Shown: positions 25,327 to 33,452 of the stretch, piece by piece
Position numbering within the stretch: the stretch's first letter is position 1
Layout of the letters: each line of letters starts with the position of its first letter
Assembly: GCF_026153205.1 (NCBI RefSeq)
Contig: NZ_JAPFBW010000017.1
Coordinates: 1 to 64,000 of the forward strand
Length of the DNA stretch: 64,000 nucleotides
Reading direction: 5' to 3'
DNA from: Aquabacterium sp. A7-Y
GTDB taxonomy: Bacteria > Pseudomonadota > Gammaproteobacteria > Burkholderiales > Burkholderiaceae_C
Notes under the pieces: generated by a model
What the model was told of the DNA's origin: nothing
Database searches by the model: none
Seen by the model: only the letters and a program-made list of their open reading frames with translations
Made by a program: the position numbers and the translations under genes

Positions 25327-26910
25327 TCAGGTCACCCGGCGTGCCGGCACCAGACGGGTGCCGGCACGCACGCAGAGTTCGTAGAGCGCCGCCAGCGCGG
25401 CGCGATCGACCTTGCCCGAGGGGTGCGTCGGCAGTTCGCCCACGGCCACATAGTCGCGCGGCTGCTGCTCCTCGGGCAGCTGCGCCACGCAGGCGGCGGC
25501 CAGGCGCCGGCGCAGGTCCTCCAGCCGGCAGCCCTCGCGCAGCACCAGGAACATCACCAGGCCGGGCGCCTCGGGCGACCCGGCCGCGACCCCCGCGCAC
25601 TGGCTCACGCCGGCTTCTTCCAGCATCACGTTCTCGGCGCCGTGCGCACCGGGCCAGAGGCCGGCGGACCGCGTGGCCGGATCGCAGCGGCCGATGTAGA
25701 GCCAGTCGCGCTGCGGGTCGCGGCGTCCGATGTCGCCGGTGCGGTAGCAGCGCCGGCCCGACACCGGGTCCTGCCACCAGTGCGGCGCCTTGTCGCGTTC
25801 ATCGCGCCAGTAGCCGTCCATCAGCGACGGGCCGTGCACGCACAGCTCCACATCGCCGGCGCAGCCGCCGTCGACGGGCAAGGTGAAGATCTGCGTGCCG
25901 GGCAGCGGTCGGCCGATCGGGATGCCGGGCGACACCGCCTCGTGCGGGTACACGCGATAGCAGGTGCAGACGTTCGTCTCGGTGGGGCCATAGAGGTTGT
26001 AGTAGACGACCTGGCGCGGCAGCGCCGCGCGCAGCCTCGTGAAGCCGGCCTCCGGAAAGCACTCGCCGCCGAACATCACGGCGCGCAGCCGGCTCAGGTC
26101 CTGGCGCTCCAGGGCGCCGCGCGCCGCCAGCAGCGACAAGGTCGTCGGCACGGTGTAGAGCACGCTGATCGCATGCCGCCCGAGGAAGGCGGCGAGCTTG
26201 CGCGAGAGGCCGACGCGGCGGTCGTCGTAGAGGTGCAGGGCGGCGCCGACGGCCAGCGGGGCGAACAGGTCGAACACCGCAGGATCGCAGCAGAACGACG
26301 AGACGCCGGCGACCCGGTCGCGGCAGGACAGCGCCAGTTCGGTGCAGGCCCAGTCGACAAAATAGCGGGCCGCCCGGTGCGAGACGCAGACGCTCTTGGG
26401 CGGGCCGGTGCTGCCGCCGGTGCACAGGATGTAGGCCAGCCGGTCGGGCGTGACCGGCTCGGGTGGCAGGCCGTCGTCGGCGCAGGGGGTGCGGGCCAGC
26501 TCGGTGGTCGTGAAGCGGCCGGATGGGCGTGGCCGCGGCAGCGGCTGGTCTGCCCCGGTGACCACCACACGGGCGCCGACGTGATCGAGCAGCGCCTCCT
26601 GGCGTTGTCGCGGCCAGCCCGGGTCGAAGGGCACGTAGGCCGCTCCGAGACTGAGGCTGGCATAGATCACGACCACCGCATCGGCCGAGCGCTCGACCGC
26701 CACCGCGACCCGGTCACCGGGACGCACCCCGGCTTGCTGCAGATGGCTGCGGGCCGAGACGATGCGAGCGGCCAGTTCGCGATAGGTCGCCACGCCGCGT
26801 GCCCAAACGAGCGCCGGACGGTCCGGATAGCGCCGGGCCATCGCAAAGAAGGGCGCATGCAGCAGTTCGCCGCGCAGAGGAATCGGTTTGCCGGGCGGCG
26901 CGGCTTTCAT
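25327..26910 (-). CDS. Stand-alone amino-acid adenylation enzyme (DltA/NRPS A-domain-like) with altered A8 motif
   Basis: 527 residues, a complete adenylation domain with no condensation or carrier domain. The ATP loop is CTGGSTGPPKS, A5 is LYGPTETN, A7 is YRTGDIG, and the A10 lysine is in HPSGKVDRAAL. Read against GrsA, the pocket gives D-P-F-T-M-G-L-V-C-K, which I cannot assign. It shares the final L-V-C-K with proline-activating PltF-type enzymes, a weak hint. At residues about 407-430 the hinge motif normally reading GRxDxQVKIRGxRIE is GRCDPATRSAGLWPG: same length, but its key residues are missing. Its ATG overlaps the carrier-protein stop (ATGA), so the two are coupled and the carrier is the likely acceptor. 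Confidence 0.85.
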   Translation of the reverse strand: MKAAPPGKPIPLRGELLHAPFFAMARRYPDRPALVWARGVATYRELAARIVSARSHLQQAGVRPGDRVAVAVERSADAVVVIYASLSLGAAYVPFDPGWPRQRQEALLDHVGARVVVTGADQPLPRPRPSGRFTTTELARTPCADDGLPPEPVTPDRLAYILCTGGSTGPPKSVCVSHRAARYFVDWACTELALSCRDRVAGVSSFCCDPAVFDLFAPLAVGAALHLYDDRRVGLSRKLAAFLGRHAISVLYTVPTTLSLLAARGALERQDLSRLRAVMFGGECFPEAGFTRLRAALPRQVVYYNLYGPTETNVCTCYRVYPHEAVSPGIPIGRPLPGTQIFTLPVDGGCAGDVELCVHGPSLMDGYWRDERDKAPHWWQDPVSGRRCYRTGDIGRRDPQRDWLYIGRCDPATRSAGLWPGAHGAENVMLEEAGVSQCAGVAAGSPEAPGLVMFLVLREGCRLEDLRRRLAAACVAQLPEEQQPRDYVAVGELPTHPSGKVDRAALAALYELCVRAGTRLVPARRVT

Positions 26911-27221
26911 GGAAGGCCGGCGGCCGACTCACCGGGCGGCAGCACCGCCTTGGACAGGACGTGCTCGACCAGGGTTTGCACTTGCATCAAGCCTTCGAAC
27001 TCGAGGTCGCGGTCGTCGAGATCGATGTCGAACTGCTGCTCCAGGCAGGTCAGCAGACGCAGCAGCTGGACCGAGTCCAGGCCCAGGTCGTCGACCAGGT
27101 GCAAGGCAGTCAGCGGCAGCGGCGGGACGCCCCATGCCGGGGAGCCGGGCGGCGGCGGATCGAGCCACTGCGCGACCACCTGCAGGACCTGTTGTCGGAG
27201 TGTCTCGGCATGCTTGTCCAT
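26907..27221 (-). CDS. Stand-alone acyl/peptidyl carrier protein
   Basis: 104 residues, acidic. The phosphopantetheine site is DDLGLDSVQLLRLL, with the Ser to be modified in LDS. Surrounding helices (LRQQVLQVVAQWL and FDIDLDDRDLEFEG) match the carrier fold. A proline-rich insert (DPPPPGSP) sits between helix 1 and the Ser. It is coupled by a 4-bp overlap to the adenylation gene and preceded by a methyltransferase gene 38 bp upstream. No phosphopantetheinyl transferase is in the window. Confidence 0.88.
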   Translation of the reverse strand: MDKHAETLRQQVLQVVAQWLDPPPPGSPAWGVPPLPLTALHLVDDLGLDSVQLLRLLTCLEQQFDIDLDDRDLEFEGLMQVQTLVEHVLSKAVLPPGESAAGLP

Positions 27222-27259
27222 CGTGGTTCCCGGCTGGAAAGGTGGGCCCGCGGCAGGCC

Positions 27260-28120
27260 TCAGTGCAAGCAGTGGGGTGCGAACGCCAGGCCGGCGCGGC
27301 TCGCGCCTGCAGGCTCGGCCCGGCACACCAGGCGAAGCACGCCCGGCCCTTCCCAGGCATGCAGCATCGCCGGGTTCAGCCCGGCGAGCACGGCAACGTC
27401 TATCAGTTCGGCAGGATGAAAGCAGCGCTGCACCTGGGGCGCCAGGCCCTTGAGCAGGGACGAGGCGGCCTCGCGGCTGCAGGCCTCCGCGCGTGAGACG
27501 GCGGCCACGAGACGCTCCAGGCAGGCCAGCCACAGCTTGGCGACCAGGGCTTCGCGGCCGCTCAGCGCCAGCTCCTGCAGCACCGCCCGCACCGAGCTGT
27601 GGCCGGCCTGGCGGTGCAGCTCGTAGAGGCGGTGGTTCGCGACGCCCAGGCGGTCGGTGGCCGCCAGGATGCGCGCGGCCTGCCAGTGCGGGCCCAGGCG
27701 TCCCAGGCCGTACAGCCACAGCTCGGCCCCAGGCCGCAGGTGCTCGCGCAACTGGGCGAGCAGCACGCGCGCCTCGGCGGGCTCGAGCGGATCGAGCACC
27801 CCGGTCGAGACCACCACGGTGCCGAAGCGTTGTCCGTCGGGCAGCGGCTCCAGCGCATCGCTCACATGGACATGAGCGCAGCCGCGCTCGCGCGCCTGCA
27901 GCACCATCTCGGGCGAGGTATCGAAGCCGAAGACCTGCTCGCTGCCGAGCTCGCGCTGCAGCGTTTCGAGCACCGCCCCGCCGCGGCACCCGAGCAGCGC
28001 CACCGGCGTCGCCATCTCCGACACCTGCGATGCGGCCATCGCCGGGCTGAGCCCGAGACGTTCGAACAAGGGCCAGAGACCGGCAAGGCCGCTCCACCGA
28101 TAGGTACATTGGGGATACAT
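27260..28120 (-). CDS. Class I SAM-dependent methyltransferase, first gene of the adenylation/carrier operon
   Basis: 286 residues. The SAM-binding start is PVALLGCRGGAVLETL, followed by VFGFDTSPEMVLQARERG (acidic ribose-binding position) and LPDGQRFGTVVVSTGVLDPL, the order expected of a Rossmann methyltransferase. The C-terminal third contains a Cys-containing helix and LHAWEGPGVLRLV. GGAGCGG lies upstream of ATG 28120. With the carrier and adenylation genes it forms a three-gene unit that could activate, tether and methylate an amino or aryl acid. The N-terminus MYPQCTYRWSGLAG is unusual for generic methyltransferases. Confidence 0.8.
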   Translation of the reverse strand: MYPQCTYRWSGLAGLWPLFERLGLSPAMAASQVSEMATPVALLGCRGGAVLETLQRELGSEQVFGFDTSPEMVLQARERGCAHVHVSDALEPLPDGQRFGTVVVSTGVLDPLEPAEARVLLAQLREHLRPGAELWLYGLGRLGPHWQAARILAATDRLGVANHRLYELHRQAGHSSVRAVLQELALSGREALVAKLWLACLERLVAAVSRAEACSREAASSLLKGLAPQVQRCFHPAELIDVAVLAGLNPAMLHAWEGPGVLRLVCRAEPAGASRAGLAFAPHCLH

Positions 28121-28409
28121 CGGGCGCCGCTCCTTGCGTGCTTGCTGTGGGCCGGGGGATCCGAGAGCTGCGGGACGCAACTCTCTTGTTCACTGTAGCG
28201 GTAGGCCGGGCCAATGCACCAAGGTGCATCCAATGACTCTTGATGCAATTGAAAGCGACTCGTGTATGTAGCTACATATTGTTGAAGCGAGGGGGGGAGT
28301 GTTCGACAACAGCCACATATCTCAATGGTCCTGTCTCGAATCGGAGAGTCGTGAGACAGTCGGGGCTGCCGTGTGAAGGGGCTGCGCGCAGACGCGGCCC
28401 CTTCACGGT
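28121..28409. promoter_or_regulatory. Comparatively AT-rich leader with two palindromes, upstream of the methyltransferase-carrier-adenylation operon
   Basis: This 289-bp gap is visibly less GC-rich than its surroundings. It contains ATGCACC-AA-GGTGCAT (28214-28229) and a perfect 14-bp palindrome TATGTAGCTACATA (28265-28278). Both lie 94-158 bp before the operon start, where a regulator would bind. Further right, CTGTCTC/GAGACAG (28331-28337 and 28353-28359) can form another hairpin. Confidence 0.6.
28373..28406 (-). terminator. Hairpin after the nucleosidase gene
   Basis: Perfect 10-base arms GTGAAGGGGC (28373-28382) and GCCCCTTCAC (28397-28406), loop of 14, immediately 3' of the minus-strand gene ending at 28410. 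There is no T-run. Confidence 0.6.
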
Positions 28410-29513
28410 TCAGGGCTTGTTCGCTTGGCGCTTCCAGGCTTCGAGGAAGGCCAGCGTCACGGCCGAGGCGTTGGCCTCGGCCAGGCCGCTGCCGAAGAAG
28501 GCGCCGACTTCGGTGAAGTCGTCGCCGCCGGCCAGGTCCGACAGGCTGCGGAAGGCGATGTAGGGCACCTGGTTGGCATAGGCCACATGGGCCAGCGCCG
28601 CGGTCTCCATCTCGATGGTTTCGGCTTGCAGCGTGTCGTAGAGGTAACGCCGGTAGTCGGGGTTGGCGAGGAAGGCGGGGCCGCTGACGCCGCGTCCGCC
28701 GGCCTTGAGCTGGGGCTGGACCGTGACGCACAGCTGCGGGTTCCTGGGCCCGCAGCGCTCCAGCTGCGGCTTGATCGAGCGGGCCACACGCAGCATCGCC
28801 GCATCGACGGGATAGTCGAGACGGAACTCGCCCTGCGGGGCATTGCGGCCGTTGAGCACATAGGTCTCGCGAATGAAAAGCCCGGTGGCCACCGCACCGC
28901 GCGGGGTCGGGATGCTGTAGCCGGGCAGCGGCTGTCCGTCCCGCGTCGCGAGCTTCAACCCCAGGCAGGCGAGGTCGCCCGGTGTGCCGCAGGCCGACGG
29001 CACCGAGTTGTTGCCGTTCCAGTAGACCTCCAGCGGCATCGCCCACTTTTCCGGCACCAGCACGTCGCCGATGTGGTGCGCCGGGTTCACGCCGCCGGAG
29101 ATGCCGCTCATGATCAAACGCTCGATCCGGAAGTGGTCCAGCATCAGCTGGGTCACCATGGTGGAGTTCACGATGCTGACGCCGCTGAGCACGATGACCA
29201 CCGGCACCCCCTTGAGCGTGCCGGTGGTGAAGCGGTTGCCGTTGATCACGTGGGTGCGCGGCCGCAGCGTCTGCGCGACCAGGATGTCGGCCTCGGCGCC
29301 GAAGGCCGACACGATGCCGATGCGCTCCGCGCAGTCGGTCAGGCAGCGACCGCGGTGTTTGTCGCCGGGCTGTTCGGCATGGGCCTGATGAGACGGGCCC
29401 GCCGCTGCGGGCGGGTCACCGGCTGCGGCGCAGCCGGCGGCCGCCAGCAGCAGGGCCAGGGCCGGCACCAGCCGGGCCATCAAAGCGCGGGGAAAGAGAC
29501 GCTGGAACGTCAT
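28410..29513 (-). CDS. Lipoprotein of the purine/MTA-SAH nucleosidase-phosphorylase family
   Basis: About 367 residues. The signal ends LALLLAAAGC, a lipobox, so this nucleosidase-like protein should be membrane-anchored outside the cytoplasm. The fold is that of MTA/SAH nucleosidase and purine nucleoside phosphorylase: IGIVSAFGAEADIL, VVIVLSGVSIVNSTMVTQL, SGISGGVNP, the substrate-binding IEMETAALAHVAY (Met-Glu) and FRSLSDLAGGDD with the catalytic Asp. Two pairs of cysteines in an insert (CGTPGDLACLG and CGPRNPQLCV) suggest periplasmic disulfides. ATG 29513 has AGAGG upstream. A role in scavenging extracellular nucleosides is inferred. Confidence 0.83.
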   Translation of the reverse strand: MTFQRLFPRALMARLVPALALLLAAAGCAAAGDPPAAAGPSHQAHAEQPGDKHRGRCLTDCAERIGIVSAFGAEADILVAQTLRPRTHVINGNRFTTGTLKGVPVVIVLSGVSIVNSTMVTQLMLDHFRIERLIMSGISGGVNPAHHIGDVLVPEKWAMPLEVYWNGNNSVPSACGTPGDLACLGLKLATRDGQPLPGYSIPTPRGAVATGLFIRETYVLNGRNAPQGEFRLDYPVDAAMLRVARSIKPQLERCGPRNPQLCVTVQPQLKAGGRGVSGPAFLANPDYRRYLYDTLQAETIEMETAALAHVAYANQVPYIAFRSLSDLAGGDDFTEVGAFFGSGLAEANASAVTLAFLEAWKRQANKP

Positions 29514-29874
29514 GGAGGAACCTCTCGTGGCGGGTTGGGAGCGAACGCGCTGCGCCAGCACGCGCGCGCGGTGGTGTCCGGGTCGGACGAGAGGCAGCTT
29601 GCCGGCGCTCCAGGCCTGTCAGTGTTACTGGGTGTGTGGCGCGGAGCCCGAAAACTCCGCGCCAAGGGCGGCCGGTGTGTCAAAGTGAGCCGACCGCGTA
29701 CCGTCCCTGCGCAGGGGGCGTGCCCGGTGTGCAGCCCGGCCGGCCTCTTCTGGCCCGCCGCAGCGCGGTAGCGATGCGATCGAGTTCGGGCGGCGCGGAG
29801 TTTGCTTGCTGCGGGCCTTTTCCGTGCGGTGCGTGCCGCCGCGTCGAGATCTCCGGCGTCAAGAAAGGTCCTTC
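29514..29874. other. Divergent intergenic region between the nucleosidase and dcp
   Basis: 361 bp without a supportable gene. One strong hairpin is present: GGCGCGGAG (29638-29646) and CTCCGCGCC (29655-29663) around CCCGAAAA. Short frames here have no recognisable protein character. Promoters for both neighbours must lie here; I saw no convincing boxes. Confidence 0.5.
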
Positions 29875-31956
29875 ATGTCACTCGACTCTTCCGACAACCC
29901 GCTGCTCCACGACTGGCTCGCGCCCTACGGCCTGCCCCCCTTCGGGCAGGTCCGGGCCGCGCACTACGCGCCGGCCTTCGCGCAGGCCATGCAGCTTCAC
30001 CGGGCCGAACTCGATGCGATCGCGGCCAACCCGGAGCCGCCCGGCTTCGAGAACACCGCGGCCGCGCTGGACGGCAGCGGCCGGCTGCTGCGGCGCATCG
30101 AGCTGCTGTTCGAGAACCTCTGCGAGGCGCACAGCGACGAGGCGCTGCAGGTGGTGGAACGCGAGATGGCGCCGCGGCTCGCGGCACACCGCAATGCGGT
30201 CTACCTGCACGCCGGCCTGTTCGCCCGGCTCGATGCCGTGCATGAACGCCGGGCCGCGCTGGGGCTGGACACCGAGGCGCACAGCCTGCTCGAGCGCCTG
30301 CACCGCGACTTCGTGCTGGCCGGCGCGCGCCTGTCGCCCGAGGGGCAGGCCCGCCACGCCGCGATCACGGAGCGGCTGGCTGCCTTGCACACCGCCTTCA
30401 GCCAAGCGGTGCTGGGCGACGAGAACGCCTGGCTGTTGGCGCTGCAGGCGCCGCAGGACCTGGACGGCCTGCCGCCCTTCGTGCTCGATGCGGCCCGCGT
30501 CGCCGCCGCCCAGCGGGGGCTGAACGGCGGGTATGCGATCACCTTGTCGGCCTCGCTGATCGAACCCTTCCTGGCCTTCTCGACGCGCCGCGACCTGCGC
30601 GAGCTTGCCTGGCGGGCCTGGAGCTCGCGCGGCACCGCGGCGCCCGAGCGCGATACGCGGCCGCTCATCGTCGAGATCCTCGAGCTCAGGTTGGAGCTGG
30701 CCCGCCTGCACGGGCATGCGAGTTATGCCGACTACGCGCTGTCCGACCGCATGGCGGCCACCCCGCAGGCCGCCGAAACACTGCTGATGCGTGCCTGGGA
30801 GCCGGCGCGCCGGCGGGCCCTCGAGGAGCTGGAGGCCTTGCAGGCACAGGCCGGCGACCTCGGGCCGCTGCAGCCCTGGGACTGGCGCTTCTACGCCGAG
30901 CAGGTGCGCCAGCAACGCTTCCATGTGGACGACACCGAGGTCAAGCCGTATTTCCAGCTCGACCGCCTGCTCGATGCGATGTTCGACTGCGCCGGCCGCC
31001 TGTTCGGCCTGCGTTTCGTCGAGCAGCCCGGGCCGCGCCTCTACCACCCCGACGTGCGCCTCTGGGAGGTGCGCGACCAGCAAGACGAACGGCTGGTCGG
31101 CCTGTTCCTGGGCGACAACTTCGCACGGCCCGGCAAGAAGGGCGGCGCCTGGATGAGCCTCTACCGCCTGCCCTCGGGCGTGCGCGGCGAGGCGAGCGAG
31201 GTGCTGCCCATCGTCGCCAACCACAACAACTTCGCCAAGGCGCCGGACGGCGAGCCCACGCTGCTGAGCGCCGACGACGTCAGGGGGCTGTTCCACGAGT
31301 TCGGCCACGGCCTGCACGGACTGCTGGGCCGCCTGCGCTACGAGCGTGTGGCCGCCTGCAACGTGCTGCAGGATTTCATCGAGCTGCCCTCGCAGCTCTT
31401 TGAGCACTGGGGGCACGCGCCCGACGTGCTGCGCCGCCACGCGCTGCATGCCCGGACCGGCGAGCCCATTCCCGAGGCGCTGCTGGCGCGTCTGGAGGCG
31501 GCGAGGCGCTTCAACCAGGGCTACCAGGCGGTGCAGTACGTCGCGCCGGCACTGATCGACCTGGCCCTGCACCGGCGCACCGACTACCAGGGCCTGGATG
31601 TCGAGGCGGTCGAGCGCGAGTGGTGCGAGCGACTGGGCGTGCCCGGCGCGGTGGGCCTGCGCCACCGCCTGCCGCATTTCCGCCACGTGTTTTCCGGCAG
31701 CCACTATGCGGCCGGCTACTACGTCTACCTGTGGGCCGAGGTGCTGGACGCGGATGCCTGGGAGGCCTTCGTCGAGGCCGGCGACATCTTCGATCCGACC
31801 GTCGCAGCCCGGCTGCACCAGCACATCTACCGCAGCGGTGGCAGCGTCGAGCCGCGCGCCGCCTACCGCGCCTTCCGGGGGCGCGATGCGCGCGTCGAGC
31901 CGATGCTGGCCCAGCGGGGGCTGCTGCCCGAGGCCGGCGTAGCCGCCGGGCTCTGA
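29875..31956 (+). CDS. dcp: M3 family metallopeptidase, peptidyl-dipeptidase Dcp type
   Basis: 693 residues, a zinc metallopeptidase that removes C-terminal dipeptides from oligopeptides. The zinc site HEFGH is at 474-478, preceded by ANHNNFAKAP and followed by the third-ligand helix (NVLQDFIELPSQLFEHW). The N-terminal half (PPFGQVRAAHYAPAF, NPEPPGFENTAAAL, LLERLHRDFVLAGA) closely follows Dcp rather than OpdA. HVFSGSHYAAGYYVYLWAEVLDADAW is the typical C-terminal block. No signal peptide, so cytosolic. ATG 29875 has AAAGG 8 bases upstream. Confidence 0.92.
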   Translation: MSLDSSDNPLLHDWLAPYGLPPFGQVRAAHYAPAFAQAMQLHRAELDAIAANPEPPGFENTAAALDGSGRLLRRIELLFENLCEAHSDEALQVVEREMAPRLAAHRNAVYLHAGLFARLDAVHERRAALGLDTEAHSLLERLHRDFVLAGARLSPEGQARHAAITERLAALHTAFSQAVLGDENAWLLALQAPQDLDGLPPFVLDAARVAAAQRGLNGGYAITLSASLIEPFLAFSTRRDLRELAWRAWSSRGTAAPERDTRPLIVEILELRLELARLHGHASYADYALSDRMAATPQAAETLLMRAWEPARRRALEELEALQAQAGDLGPLQPWDWRFYAEQVRQQRFHVDDTEVKPYFQLDRLLDAMFDCAGRLFGLRFVEQPGPRLYHPDVRLWEVRDQQDERLVGLFLGDNFARPGKKGGAWMSLYRLPSGVRGEASEVLPIVANHNNFAKAPDGEPTLLSADDVRGLFHEFGHGLHGLLGRLRYERVAACNVLQDFIELPSQLFEHWGHAPDVLRRHALHARTGEPIPEALLARLEAARRFNQGYQAVQYVAPALIDLALHRRTDYQGLDVEAVEREWCERLGVPGAVGLRHRLPHFRHVFSGSHYAAGYYVYLWAEVLDADAWEAFVEAGDIFDPTVAARLHQHIYRSGGSVEPRAAYRAFRGRDARVEPMLAQRGLLPEAGVAAGL

Positions 31957-32007
31957 GGCGGGCGCGCCGGCGACCAGGTGGGCGGCTCGCCGCTGCGCCA
32001 GGACCGG

Positions 32008-32036
32008 CTGGCAAAACCGCCGGGCACTCCTACAAT
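32008..32036 (+). promoter_or_regulatory. Sigma-70-like promoter close to the ECF sigma gene
   Basis: CTGGCA (32008-32013), a 17-base spacer, and TACAAT (32031-32036). The ATG follows at 32045, so transcription would start at or within a base or two of the start codon. No Shine-Dalgarno is present. Confidence 0.6.
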
Positions 32037-32044
32037 TTCGCGCC

Positions 32045-32668
32045 ATGGCTCCCATCCCCGAGGACGAGTGGTCCCAGCGCAGCAGGCTGCTGGCCGCGCT
32101 GCTGGCACGCGTCGGCCTCGGCGACCGCGCCGCCTTTGCCGAGGTCTACCGGCTCAGCGCGGCGCATCTGCTCGGCGTGGTGCTGCGTATACAACCGGTG
32201 CGTGCTCAGGCCGAAGAGGTGCTGCAGGAGATCTACCTTCAGGTCTGGCGCGCCGCGGCGGGTTATCAGGCAGCGCAGGGCCAGCCTCTCACTTGGCTGA
32301 CCAGCATTGCCCGCCACCGCGCGATCGACAGCGTGCGGCGCCAGCGGGCGCGGCCGCAGACGGTCGCGCCTGCGTTGGCCGACGATGAGCAGGACCAGGA
32401 CGTGAGCGAGAAGTACCCCGATCCGGGCCCGGGCCCGGCCGAGCTGTGGCAGCGCGCCATGGCGGCGCGTCTGCTGCAGCAGTGCCTGGGCGGGCTGTCG
32501 AGCGAGCAGCAGCAGAGCCTGGCGCTGGCCTATTACCAGGGCCTCAGCCACAGCGAGGTCGCGGAGCAGCTCAAAGCCCCGCTCGGCTCGGTGAAGTCCT
32601 GGGTGCGGCGTGGCCTGCAGGCGCTCAGGGCCTGCCTGGAGCGTGCCGGCGGGGAGCAGGCCTTATGA
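32045..32668 (+). CDS. ECF-type RNA polymerase sigma factor
   Basis: 207 residues. Region 2 is DRAAFAEVYRLSAAHLLGVVL followed by AEEVLQEIYLQVWR and LTSIARHRAIDSVRR. Region 4 is LSSEQQQSLALAYYQGLSHSEVAEQL with the helix-turn-helix GSVKSWVRRGLQALR. The arrangement and linker resemble SigK/RpoE-like ECF factors. The stop overlaps the anti-sigma start (ATGA at 32665). The target stress and regulon are unknown. Confidence 0.92.
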   Translation: MAPIPEDEWSQRSRLLAALLARVGLGDRAAFAEVYRLSAAHLLGVVLRIQPVRAQAEEVLQEIYLQVWRAAAGYQAAQGQPLTWLTSIARHRAIDSVRRQRARPQTVAPALADDEQDQDVSEKYPDPGPGPAELWQRAMAARLLQQCLGGLSSEQQQSLALAYYQGLSHSEVAEQLKAPLGSVKSWVRRGLQALRACLERAGGEQAL

Positions 32669-33354
32669 ACTACAGCCGCGCCGAGTTGGCCGACCGGCTG
32701 GCTGCCGAGTACGTGCTGGGCACCTTGCAGGGGCGCGCCCGGCGCCGCTTCGAGACCCTGCTGCCGGCCCATCCAGCGCTGCGCCAGGCGGTGCAGCGCT
32801 GGGAGTCGCGGCTGGCGCCGCTGGCGCAAGTCGTGACCCCGGTGGCGCCGCGGCCGGAGCTGTGGGCGCGCATCGAAGCCGCTGTCGAAGGGCCGCGCGC
32901 CGCTCCCGCGCCGCTGCCGACGCCTCGAGGGCGCTGGGAGTCGCTGGCCTTCTGGCGCGGTTGGGCGGCGTTCGCAACCGCCGCGGCCGCCTGGCTGGCG
33001 CTGCTGCTGACCCAGCCGCCGCCGTCGCGGCCGCCGCTGGTGGTGGTGCTCAACGCGCCGGAAGGCGCCTCGTCCTTTGTCGCCGGCGTCGCCGGCGACG
33101 GCCGCAGCATGCTGGTCAGGCCGCTCACACCGGTCCGGCTGCAAAGCGGCCACGACCTGGAGCTCTGGGCGGTGCCCGCCGGCGGCGCACCACGCTCGCT
33201 GGGCCTGATCGCCGCCGATCGGGCCACCGTGCTGCAGCGCACCCCTGCGCTGGAAGGTGCGGCGGCGCTGGCGGTGAGCCTGGAGCCGGCCGGCGGGTCG
33301 CCGACCGGCGCGCCCACCGGGCCCATCCTGTTCAGCGGCAAGCTGCAGTCCTGA
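32665..33354 (+). CDS. Anti-sigma factor (RskA-like), membrane-anchored
   Basis: 229 residues. The N-terminal cytosolic part (LADRLAAEYVLGTLQGRARRRFE) is the sigma-binding domain. One transmembrane helix follows (about 95-113, FATAAAAWLALLLTQ). The outer C-terminal domain has the RskA pattern (SGHDLELWAVPAGGAPRSLGLI, EGAAALAVSLEPAGGSPTG, GPILFSGKL). It should hold the coupled sigma factor inactive until an envelope signal triggers release. No zinc-binding HxxxCxxC is present. Confidence 0.9.
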   Translation: MNYSRAELADRLAAEYVLGTLQGRARRRFETLLPAHPALRQAVQRWESRLAPLAQVVTPVAPRPELWARIEAAVEGPRAAPAPLPTPRGRWESLAFWRGWAAFATAAAAWLALLLTQPPPSRPPLVVVLNAPEGASSFVAGVAGDGRSMLVRPLTPVRLQSGHDLELWAVPAGGAPRSLGLIAADRATVLQRTPALEGAAALAVSLEPAGGSPTGAPTGPILFSGKLQS

Positions 33355-33452
33355 GGCGGCCGGCACGCTGCGGGGGTTGCAAGCGCCTGCGGCGTGGTGC
33401 CGGGAGCGGTGCTTGCTGAACCGGCCGTACTGTCCGCTTTCCCGCTGCTCGC

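Noticed and set aside
25640-25700. A double frameshift explaining the odd A8 motif of the adenylation enzyme
   Set aside because: I translated the other two frames of this stretch; neither restores the consensus hinge, and the segment has the standard length. I therefore treat it as a real sequence change, not a sequencing error.
28201-28290. lux-box interpretation of the palindromes before the methyltransferase operon
   Set aside because: The arms and spacing do not match the 20-bp lux-box pattern (ACCTG...CAGGT) and no luxI/luxR gene is present.
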